A program made the position numbers and the translations under genes. From contig JAHIIS010000057.1 in assembly GCA_018899075.1 (NCBI GenBank), positions 1-5,512 of the forward strand: a DNA stretch of 5,512 bases, written 5' to 3'. Source of the DNA: Candidatus Omnitrophota bacterium (GTDB lineage Bacteria > Omnitrophota > Gorgyraeia > JAFGHF01). Under the pieces are notes generated by a model, which had not been told where the DNA came from, did not search any database, and saw only the letters and a program-made list of their open reading frames with translations. Positions within the stretch are counted from its first letter, which is position 1. Every line of letters starts with the position of its first letter. Below, in pieces: positions 1 through 4,755 of the stretch.

Positions 1-52
1 CAGCAGACTCATAATCTGTTGGTTCAAGGTTCGAATCCTTCTACGCCCACCA
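1..52 (+). tRNA. tRNA with CAT anticodon, 5' part missing
   Basis: This is the 3' part of a tRNA gene cut by the window edge. Bases 1-40 are identical to 182-221 of the complete tRNA at 158-230, covering the anticodon arm (anticodon CAT at 10-12), the variable loop and most of the T arm. The sequence then diverges: the acceptor 3' strand is TACGCCC (42-48), then discriminator A49 and an encoded CCA (50-52). This predicts a 5' acceptor strand GGGCGTA just outside the window. The outermost T-stem pair is C25 with C41, a mismatch, where the other copy has C-G. The anticodon fits elongator Met, or Ile2 if C34 becomes lysidine; sequence alone does not decide here. The mismatch leaves open a degenerate or recombinant gene. 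Confidence 0.8.
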
Positions 53-79
53 GATTATCCGCCTACGCCCACCATCCGC
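41..79 (+). repeat. Tandem duplication of a tRNA 3' end
   Basis: The 12 bases ctacgcccacca occur at 41-52, as the end of the partial tRNA, and again exactly at 63-74. Each copy is followed by tccgc (58-62 and 75-79). The first copy has an extra gatta (53-57) between the two parts. The second copy has no tRNA body, so it is a remnant or a slippage/recombination product and not a gene. Confidence 0.75.
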
Positions 80-91
80 AGAAAATCCTTC

Positions 92-120
92 TTTACACTA
101 CCCCAAAAATCTGGTATTAT
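92..120 (+). promoter_or_regulatory. Sigma70-type promoter for the tRNA at 158
   Basis: A -35 box TTTACA (92-97) and a -10 box TATTAT (115-120) are separated by exactly 17 bp. Each box differs from consensus at one position. Transcription should start near 127, about 30 bp before the tRNA, leaving a short leader for RNase P to remove. No terminator is evident between this tRNA and the coding genes after it, so the promoter may also serve the zinc-ribbon and RNase H genes. Confidence 0.75.
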
Positions 121-135
121 AAAGCCTACCTTAAG

Positions 136-149
136 CTATAAACTATAAA
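136..149 (+). repeat. Two tandem CTATAAA heptamers
   Basis: CTATAAA occurs twice in tandem (136-142, 143-149) in the leader just before the tRNA. It has the same 7-bp period as the larger repeat element at 236-328, which suggests a shared repeat type, but two units could also be chance. Confidence 0.45.
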
Positions 150-157
150 CCAAGCAG

Positions 158-230
158 GGGCCCATAGCTCAACGGTTAGAGCAGCAGACTCATAATCTGT
201 TGGTTCAAGGTTCGAATCCTTGTGGGCCCA
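158..230 (+). tRNA. tRNA with CAT anticodon (Met or Ile2)
   Basis: This is a complete 73-base cloverleaf. The acceptor stem GGGCCCA (158-164) pairs perfectly with TGGGCCC (223-229), with discriminator A230. The D stem is GCTC (167-170) with GAGC (179-182). The anticodon stem is GCAGA (184-188) with TCTGT (196-200), loop CTCATAA, anticodon CAT at 191-193. The variable loop has five bases. The T stem is CAAGG (206-210) with CCTTG (218-222), loop TTCGAAT. CCA is not encoded, since TCA follows, so CCA must be added by nucleotidyltransferase. The tRNA lacks the C1-A72 mismatch of initiator tRNA, so it is elongator Met or lysidine-modified Ile2. It has its own promoter at 92-120. Confidence 0.95.
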
Positions 231-235
231 TCATA

Positions 236-328
236 AGTCGCTAGTATCTAGTCGCTAGTATTTAGTAAAAGATGGAAAACAAAAAGGATTTTAACTAGAT
301 ACAAGATACGAGCGACGAGCGACTATAG
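236..328 (+). repeat. Inverted pair of heptamer repeat arrays
   Basis: The left array (236-270) reads as five 7-base units: AGTCGCT, AGTATCT, AGTCGCT, AGTATTT, AGTAAAA. The right array (294-328) also reads as five units: ACTAGAT, ACAAGAT, ACGAGCG, ACGAGCG, ACTATAG. The right array is the left in reverse orientation: 236-266 matches the reverse complement of 294-324 at 23 of 31 positions. A 23-base spacer (271-293) separates them. A transcript could fold into a long imperfect hairpin. The element fills the whole gap between the tRNA and the next coding gene and stops one base before that gene's ATG. Confidence 0.75.
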
Positions 329-329
329 A

Positions 330-1043
330 ATGGAAATGATTCAGGAAGGGATAAATACTTTAATTAAACTGCAAAAAATCGATGCCGGAATCTACAAGTT
401 GAAGGAAAAAAAGGCTTGTAAACCGGCGCAAAAGCAGACTCTAAAAGAGGCATTCGCCCGGGAAGAGCAGGCCTTAAAAGACAAAGGGAATAGCCTCAAG
501 TCCCTGCAGCTTGCGAGAAAAGAACGCGAAATAGACATGGAGACCAAAGAAAAGGAGATTAAGAAATATCAGACACAACTTTTACAAATCAAGACCAATA
601 AGGAATACCTGTCTTTGCAAAAAGAGATTGGAGGCCTGAAAGCAGATAACGCCGTCCTGGAAGACGATATCTTAGAATCGATGGAAAAGATAGATAAGGT
701 TAAAGCGGAAATTGCCGAAGAAAAAGAAAAATTAGCCGCTGAAGAGAAAAAGTTAAAAGAAGAAATAGGAAAAATCGACCGGGAAATCAGGGGCATAGAT
801 GAAAGAATATCTTCCTTAGACAAAGAAAGAAGTCAACTTTGTTCTAATGTTGAAAAGGCTTTGCTCGCCCGGTATGAGAGAATACTCAAGGCGAAGCAGG
901 GCTTGGCCCTGGTTCCTCTTGTCGGCGAATCCTGCGGCGGGTGCCATCGGGTTTTGCCTCCCCAGGTAATTAACGAAGTCAGAATGAAAGACAAAATAAT
1001 AACTTGTGGGTTTTGCGCCCGCCTTTTATACTGGCCGGAGTAA
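330..1043 (+). CDS. Coiled-coil C4 zinc-ribbon protein (zf-RING_7/DUF164, CT398-like)
   Basis: This 237-residue protein has the layout of the CT398/DUF164 family. A long charged helical region (about residues 10-180), rich in Lys, Glu and Leu, should form an antiparallel coiled coil. It contains the typical KTNKEYLSLQKEI segment (about 88-100). A C-terminal zinc ribbon follows, with C202-x2-C205 and C226-x2-C229, and the protein ends in the family-like LLYWPE. Length is normal for the family. It should be cytoplasmic. The family's biochemical role is not settled; a Chlamydia member has been reported to contact sigma54, and a nucleic-acid or transcription-related role is inferred. The ATG at 330 was chosen for length; a second in-frame ATG lies at 336. 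Neither has a clear Shine-Dalgarno site, because the repeat array reaches base 328. RNase H follows after 4 bp. Confidence 0.9.
   Translation: MEMIQEGINTLIKLQKIDAGIYKLKEKKACKPAQKQTLKEAFAREEQALKDKGNSLKSLQLARKEREIDMETKEKEIKKYQTQLLQIKTNKEYLSLQKEIGGLKADNAVLEDDILESMEKIDKVKAEIAEEKEKLAAEEKKLKEEIGKIDREIRGIDERISSLDKERSQLCSNVEKALLARYERILKAKQGLALVPLVGESCGGCHRVLPPQVINEVRMKDKIITCGFCARLLYWPE
1037..1040 (+). promoter_or_regulatory. Ribosome binding site fixing the RNase H start
   Basis: GGAG lies 7 bases before the ATG at 1048. This supports 1048 over an upstream in-frame ATG at 1006, which would overlap the zinc-ribbon gene and add 14 residues before the conserved first strand. The site lies inside the last codons of the zinc-ribbon gene, so the two genes are probably translationally coupled. 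Confidence 0.7.
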
Positions 1044-1047
1044 AATT

Positions 1048-1482
1048 ATGGGAGAGAAGGGATTCTTTATTTATATTGATGGAGCCGCGCGCGGTAATCC
1101 GGGAATTGCGGGAATCGGGATAATTATTAAAGACGGACAGGGCCGCAAGATAAAACAACTCTATAAATATATTGGCGAGGCTACCAATAATATTGCCGAA
1201 TATACAGCCCTTGTTTATGGCTTACAGGAGGCGCTTATCCTTGGGCTTAAAGATGTAGTTGCTTGTTCAGACAGCGAACTCCTGGTTAAACAATTAAACG
1301 GTGAATACAGGGTTAAGAATTCTAATTTAAGGCCGTATTATGAGCAGTTTTTGCATTTAAAGACCGGTTTTAATAGATTGGAAATAAAGCAAATCGGACG
1401 GGAAGAAAACAGAGAGAGCGACAAACTGGCCAATAAGGCCGTTGATTCAAGGGTTGACAGCAGCCTTAAGTCAGCAGAATAA
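1048..1482 (+). CDS. rnhA: Ribonuclease HI family protein
   Basis: This 144-residue protein is a compact RNase H fold that should hydrolyse the RNA strand of RNA-DNA hybrids in the cytoplasm. The four carboxylates of the metal site are visible: D11 in IDGAARGNPG, E51 in NNIAEYTAL, D75 in SDSELL, and D125 in ENRESDKLAN. The loop before the last Asp reads GREENRES and lacks the His found in the E. coli enzyme, as in the archaeal-like RNase HI subgroup. There is no N-terminal hybrid-binding domain and no basic protrusion, so it is a minimal single-domain type. It lies 4 bp after the zinc-ribbon gene and 108 bp before rnpB, and is probably cotranscribed with the zinc-ribbon gene. The symbol follows the family; a reverse-transcriptase-like RNase H label would mean the same domain. 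Confidence 0.92.
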   Translation: MGEKGFFIYIDGAARGNPGIAGIGIIIKDGQGRKIKQLYKYIGEATNNIAEYTALVYGLQEALILGLKDVVACSDSELLVKQLNGEYRVKNSNLRPYYEQFLHLKTGFNRLEIKQIGREENRESDKLANKAVDSRVDSSLKSAE

Positions 1483-1534
1483 CAAAAGTAACTCGTAATT
1501 TATGGTATAGAATTTCAAAACATCAGATACCACT

Positions 1535-1571
1535 GAAAATTGCACCAAAGTTATTGTCGAAGGCAATTTTC
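1535..1571 (+). repeat. AT-rich 9-bp inverted repeat before rnpB
   Basis: GAAAATTGC (1535-1543) is perfectly complementary to GCAATTTTC (1563-1571), with a 19-base loop. It is the only clear structure in the gap between RNase H and rnpB (1483-1590). It could be a weak terminator for the upstream genes or an operator, but it is AT-rich with a long loop. No convincing promoter for rnpB is seen. The best candidate is a TATAGA with an upstream TG (1503-1511) and no matching -35, so rnpB may depend partly on read-through. Confidence 0.35.
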
Positions 1572-1590
1572 TTGCTAATTACTAAAAATA

Positions 1591-1973
1591 AGAGGGTAGA
1601 GCGGATGGCCGCTGGCTCCCGCTGGGGGCGAGAGGAAAGTCCGAGCTCCAAAGGGTGAGCGTAGTGGGTAACGCCCATCGTCCCCGCTGTTTCGTTTTGC
1701 TTCGCAAAGCGAAACAAAACGGTGGGGATAGGATTAGAGCCACAGAGACAACAACTCATCCAAAAAAGGGGCCAGGCCCCTTTTTTGGGCAGAGGGTGAA
1801 AAGAGGTAATCTCTACGCGGAGAAAGGTCGAATAGGAAGGGATGCTTATATGGCAACGAGCCTCACCCGGCTCGTCATTACTTTCGGGTTGACCGCTAAT
1901 TGACCTTGCCGGTAACGGCAAGGCTAGATGGATGGCCGTCGAACACAGAACTCGGCTTATAGCTCTACTCTCT
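1591..1973 (+). ncRNA. rnpB: RNase P RNA, class A
   Basis: This is the catalytic RNA of RNase P, which removes the 5' leader of tRNA precursors. The conserved core GAGGAAAGTCCG (1632-1643) and the 3' ACAGAACTCGGCTTA (1945-1959) are both present. They carry a compensatory change: CCGAG with CTCGG in place of the E. coli CCGGG with CCCGG. Helices found by hand are P1 (1591-1602 with 1962-1973, 12 pairs), P2 (1605-1611 with 1933-1939), P3 (1615-1620 with 1624-1629), P9 (1682-1702 with 1707-1727), P12 (1760-1772 with 1776-1788), P17 (1856-1862 with 1869-1875) and P18 with a GTAA loop (around 1903-1922). The whole P17 loop TCACCC (1863-1868) is complementary to GGGTGA (1653-1658), forming the P6 pseudoknot. 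GGT at 1887-1889 should bind the tRNA CCA end. P13 and P14 appear absent. The ends are set by P1. Confidence 0.96.
1760..1788. terminator. Terminator-like symmetric hairpin inside rnpB (P12)
   Basis: A 13-bp hairpin has two outer C-G pairs, an A6 tract, a GGGGC/GCCCC core, a CAG loop and then T6. The A6 and T6 flanks make it read as a terminator shape on both strands. By position it is helix P12 of RNase P RNA. On the minus strand it lies about 175 bases after the stop codon of the convergent GT39 gene and could end that operon. The GC core is only 5 bp, so real termination activity is uncertain. Confidence 0.35.
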
Positions 1974-3638
1974 TACTTCCCTATTTACGAAGAGCACATA
2001 TTTTCCTGCCTTACCCAGAAGATAAAGCGGCCTTGAATATTCTTTTTTGAGCTTTTCAAATTCCCAGGTATAGGTAATACAAAAGACCCTAAGGCCTCTT
2101 GCGGATAAAAGCCTGTATAGTTCTTTTTTGTCTTTGAGCAGATATTCCCGCCATTTTTCGGGGTCTTCTTCATAGGCTGTGTGGCGGTTGCGTTCAACTA
2201 CTATTGTCCGGCGGGAAAGATAAAAGGGCAGGCTCTTCAGAAAGCAGCGGTAGTTGACCACCAAATCTGGCGGCCTTAAGTCTTCCTTTATCTTCAGGGC
2301 AAGGACTTTTATCGACTTGCTGATGCCTGTTTCTATTTTAGGCAGCAAGTCTATTGCCGTAAGAAAAAAAAGCGCGCAAGCCAGGGTTATCGTCCAGAAA
2401 AGCCTCTTCGTTTTCTTTAACTTAAAAGCAGACAGGCTCACCGTTATTGCGCCCGCCAATATTATGGAAATTGCAATTATATTTAGGCGGGCTGCCTCAA
2501 TGCCGAGCTTATAATCAAAACGCCCGGCTAAAAAAACCACCATTCCTGCCAGAAGGATTCCCAGGCACAATAAAAATATATAGTAAGATACAGAAAACAT
2601 CCTGCTCAAGAATATCTTAGGATTGTCCATAGCCTCATCCCAAAGCCGCGCGGTCATTATTGCCAGAGGCGCCAAAAGGGGCAGCGTATAAGGGACCAAT
2701 TTTTTACCGATGCAGGAGAAGAAAAGAAGCGGCAGAACAAGCCAGAGAAAAAGAAGGAACATCGATGTTTGCTTTTTATCGAGTGGGGCCCTTTTAAAGG
2801 AAAGATGTCTTTTTAAGGCCGGAGATAAGAAAAATATCCAGGGAAAGAAAAGCCCGATTGTAACCGGGACAAAAAAGTAAAACGGCTGTTTGCCCCGGCT
2901 GGTTATTCTGCCTAAAGTTTGCTGAAAAATCCAGTTGTGCAAAAGCCCCTTGTTAAGGAGAATTTCATAAACGAACCAGGAGAGGCTTATGGCCGCAAAC
3001 AAAAGCAGGCCGGGGCCTAAATGCATTTCTTTAAAAACGTCTGTCTTTCTTTCGTAGATAAGAAAGGCGCATATAGGTATCAGGGTGATTATGAGCACTA
3101 CCGGCCCCTTAGTCATAAAGCCCAGGGCCATAAAAAGATAAAAAAGGGAATAATTTTTCCGGACAAAAAATAAATAGCACGAAAGGCAGAAGAAAGTAAA
3201 TATTATATCGGTAGAAAGCACCCGCGAGAGCCCCGGGTAGCCCAGTGAGCTGATTAAGATAATTGCGGAGAGAAAACCGCAGCGCCTGCCAAACAATTCT
3301 TTGGCCAGAGAATAAGTAACTAGAACTCCTCCCAGCGCAAGAATGACTAAAGGCAGGTGGCCGGCGAATTCGCTTTGCCCGAGAAGCCTGAAAGATGAGC
3401 CAATCAGCCAGTAGGTAATAGGGGGTTTGTCGAAGTGCTTGATATAGTTTAGCCGGGGCGTAAGCCAATCCCCGGATTCCACCATTTCCCTGGATATCTC
3501 GGCATATCTTCCCTCGTCCGGCTCCCAGAGGCTCCTTTTTCCCAGGTTTGCGAAAAGCACAACCAGAGAAAAAACCACCAGGACGGGTATCAAGATGCCC
3601 TGGCGGCGGAAAACGTCTTTTGTGCTCCCTCGCAACAT
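1965..3638 (-). CDS. ArnT-like GT39 family membrane glycosyltransferase
   Basis: This 557-residue protein is close in length to ArnT (about 550). It should take a sugar from a polyprenyl-phosphate carrier and attach it to an acceptor on the outer side of the inner membrane. A first membrane helix (about 15-32) is followed by the catalytic loop: W38-E-P-D41-E42-G-R-Y-A-E-I-S-R-E, then GDW (56-58) and FDKPP (69-73). In ArnT-type enzymes the corresponding acidic pair and lysine serve catalysis and carrier-phosphate binding. About ten further hydrophobic segments follow to about residue 435, then a soluble tail of about 120 residues, probably periplasmic. The start ATG lies 1 bp after the stop codon of the preceding gene with no strong Shine-Dalgarno site, which points to translational coupling. 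The last three codons and the stop lie inside the P1 helix of rnpB. The sugar and acceptor cannot be told from sequence; lipid A, another glycan or protein are all possible. Confidence 0.9.
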   Translation of the reverse strand: MLRGSTKDVFRRQGILIPVLVVFSLVVLFANLGKRSLWEPDEGRYAEISREMVESGDWLTPRLNYIKHFDKPPITYWLIGSSFRLLGQSEFAGHLPLVILALGGVLVTYSLAKELFGRRCGFLSAIILISSLGYPGLSRVLSTDIIFTFFCLSCYLFFVRKNYSLFYLFMALGFMTKGPVVLIITLIPICAFLIYERKTDVFKEMHLGPGLLLFAAISLSWFVYEILLNKGLLHNWIFQQTLGRITSRGKQPFYFFVPVTIGLFFPWIFFLSPALKRHLSFKRAPLDKKQTSMFLLFLWLVLPLLFFSCIGKKLVPYTLPLLAPLAIMTARLWDEAMDNPKIFLSRMFSVSYYIFLLCLGILLAGMVVFLAGRFDYKLGIEAARLNIIAISIILAGAITVSLSAFKLKKTKRLFWTITLACALFFLTAIDLLPKIETGISKSIKVLALKIKEDLRPPDLVVNYRCFLKSLPFYLSRRTIVVERNRHTAYEEDPEKWREYLLKDKKELYRLLSARGLRVFCITYTWEFEKLKKEYSRPLYLLGKAGKYVLFVNREVRE

Positions 3639-3639
3639 C

Positions 3640-3903
3640 TTAGGTAACGACCCTGCCTTTTCTGTAAATTAAAATCAGGTTGCGGGTGTATATAAACGAA
3701 CCCACGCTTTGGCCGAGAATAAAAACTATATCCCTTCTATAAATAGAATAGATTAAAAGCAAAAGGCTCCCCGCAATGCTGAAATACCAGAAAGATACGG
3801 GGATAGTGCTTTCTCCTTTCTTCTCCGAAACCACCCATTGCACAAAAAAGCGCAGGAAGAAAAGGAGTTGGGCAAAAAGTCCTAACATAATCCAGAGATT
3901 CAT
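3640..3903 (-). CDS. Small membrane protein, LpxB N-terminal domain (LAB_N) family
   Basis: This 87-residue protein is almost entirely the LAB_N domain, originally defined at the N terminus of some lipid-A-disaccharide synthases but often free-standing. Three hydrophobic segments are visible (about 3-25, 35-57, 59-81). Family features include FFLRFFVQWVVSEKKGES (15-32), PVSFWYFSIAGS (35-46) and the late IYTRNL. It has no glycosyltransferase domain and so is not LpxB. Its start codon overlaps the stop of the GT2 gene as ATGA, and GT39 starts 1 bp after its own stop. This fixed position between a carrier-charging and a carrier-using enzyme suggests help in moving or presenting the lipid-linked sugar, a role like that of ArnE/ArnF. 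This is inference, as no function is established for the free-standing domain. Confidence 0.88.
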   Translation of the reverse strand: MNLWIMLGLFAQLLFFLRFFVQWVVSEKKGESTIPVSFWYFSIAGSLLLLIYSIYRRDIVFILGQSVGSFIYTRNLILIYRKGRVVT

Positions 3904-4616
3904 CTGATGACCTCCATTTTATAATCTAAATTGCGTTTTTTCATCCAGACAACAAATAATAAATCCAGGAAGGACCCGAGGAGGCGGTTCCTGATATTAT
4001 ATTTTGAACGGCCAAACTTTCGCGGAAGGTGCCTTACCTCTACCTCGCAAACTTTTGCGCCTCGCATTTTTAATAAAGTGGGCAAAAACCTGTGCATACC
4101 TTTATACATTTTTAGATTTACCAGGAAACAGCGCTTAAAGGCCTTCAGGGAGCAGCCCGTGTCTTTTATATTTTCCCCGCTGAGTTTATTTCTTACCGCA
4201 TTAGCGATCCTGGTGGAGATTAGTTTTAAAGGCGGGTCTTGCCTTACTCTTCGCCACCCGCAGACTACATCGTAATTTTTCAATTCTTCTAAAAGCCCGG
4301 GGATATCCCGGGGGTCGTATTGTAAATCAGCGTCCATAGTTACTACTGCTTTACCTTGCGCCAGCTTAAAGCCGGCGTCAAAGGCCGCGCTCTGGCCGCT
4401 ATTCTTTTGAAACTTGATAATGCGAAGAGAAGAATATTTAGTCACCAGCCCTTTTAAAGTTTCTAAGCTCCTATCGGTGCTTCCGTCATCGATAATAATG
4501 ATTTCGTAGGATTTGCCTAGATTATCTATTATCCTAACTATACCTTCAAGTAAAGGAGGCAGGTTTTCTTGTTCGTTATAGACAGGTATAACGATAGAAA
4601 ATTCTGGTTTTTCCAC
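3900..4616 (-). CDS. GT2 glycosyltransferase, polyprenyl-phosphate sugar synthase type
   Basis: This 238-residue GT-A-fold enzyme resembles dolichyl-phosphate mannose synthase, GtrB and ArnC. It should move a sugar from a nucleotide donor onto a polyprenyl phosphate at the cytoplasmic face. Visible motifs are FSIVIPVYNEQENLP (6-20), IIIIDDGSTD (39-48), the metal-binding D95-A-D97 in VTMDADLQYDP, DTGCSLKAF (152-160), MHRFLPTL (174-181) and the late RKFGRSKYN (199-207). Unlike GtrB or ArnC it has no pair of C-terminal membrane helices, only a short hydrophobic stretch (about 214-225), so it should bind the membrane peripherally. The start is GTG at 4616, set by GAGGAG 5 bases upstream. It is the first gene of the operon and overlaps the next by 4 bases. 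The sugar donor cannot be inferred. Confidence 0.93.
   Translation of the reverse strand: MEKPEFSIVIPVYNEQENLPPLLEGIVRIIDNLGKSYEIIIIDDGSTDRSLETLKGLVTKYSSLRIIKFQKNSGQSAAFDAGFKLAQGKAVVTMDADLQYDPRDIPGLLEELKNYDVVCGWRRVRQDPPLKLISTRIANAVRNKLSGENIKDTGCSLKAFKRCFLVNLKMYKGMHRFLPTLLKMRGAKVCEVEVRHLPRKFGRSKYNIRNRLLGSFLDLLFVVWMKKRNLDYKMEVIR
3910..3915 (-). promoter_or_regulatory. Strong ribosome binding site of the LAB_N gene
   Basis: On the minus strand GGAGGT lies 6 bases before the ATG ending at 3903, inside the last codons of the GT2 gene. With the ATGA stop/start overlap it confirms the start and suggests efficient re-initiation of this small protein. Confidence 0.75.
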
Positions 4617-4621
4617 TTTAA

Positions 4622-4627
4622 CTCCTC
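4622..4627 (-). promoter_or_regulatory. Ribosome binding site fixing the GTG start of GT2
   Basis: On the minus strand GAGGAG lies 5 bases before GTG at 4616. Part of it is the 3' arm of a small inverted repeat (CCTCA 4624-4628 with TGAGG 4632-4636, 3-base loop) that falls at the very 5' end of the predicted transcript and could weakly mask the site. Confidence 0.65.
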
Positions 4628-4640
4628 ATTTTGAGGCTCT

Positions 4641-4669
4641 ATCTTAACATAAAACCTGGCTCCAGTCAA
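4641..4669 (-). promoter_or_regulatory. Sigma70-type promoter of the GT2-LAB_N-GT39 operon
   Basis: On the minus strand TTGACT (4669-4664) and TAAGAT (4646-4641) are 17 bp apart, with a TGT just before the -10 that gives an extended -10. The predicted start is near 4634, leaving a leader of about 18 bases that holds the Shine-Dalgarno site. Confidence 0.78.
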
Positions 4670-4713
4670 TACCAATACCCTCGACTACGCTCGCCATCAA
4701 TTCAAATAAAGGA

Positions 4714-4742
4714 TTGCAATTTTGGCTGAGATGTGCTATAAT
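4714..4742 (+). promoter_or_regulatory. Strong promoter of the SagB-like gene
   Basis: TTGCAA (4714-4719) and a consensus TATAAT (4737-4742) are separated by 17 bp, with TGC directly before the -10 (extended -10). Transcription should start at about 4748-4751, only 5-8 bases before the ATG at 4756. It is divergent from the promoter at 4641-4669, with about 44 bp between the two -35 boxes. Confidence 0.8.
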
Positions 4743-4755
4743 TTTACTTTGAAAA

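Noticed and set aside
569..823. 84-codon open frame on the minus strand
   Set aside because: It is antisense to the coiled-coil region of the zinc-ribbon gene. Its Ser/Ile/Phe-rich product is the mirror of Lys/Glu-rich codons and matches no family.
1006..1047. Upstream ATG extending the RNase H gene by 14 residues
   Set aside because: It overlaps the zinc-ribbon gene, adds non-conserved residues before the first RNase H strand, and lacks the GGAG site present before 1048.
1454..1459. Perfect TTGACA -35 box near the end of the RNase H gene
   Set aside because: No -10 box lies at 15-19 bp; the nearest TATAGA at 1506 is 46 bp away.
1523..1921. Open frames on both strands across rnpB (minus 1523-1921, plus 1655-1903)
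   Set aside because: They lie over a fully traceable RNase P RNA and have no family-like sequence.
2254..2514. 86-codon plus-strand open frame
   Set aside because: It is antisense to the GT39 gene, which has strong motifs and a membrane-protein pattern. The product has no recognisable domain.
3109..3468. 119-codon minus-strand open frame inside the GT39 gene
   Set aside because: It lies in another frame on the same strand as GT39, within its membrane region, with no start signal and no domain.
3931..4275. 114-codon plus-strand open frame
   Set aside because: It is antisense to the GT2 gene, which carries the DAD motif and other conserved blocks.
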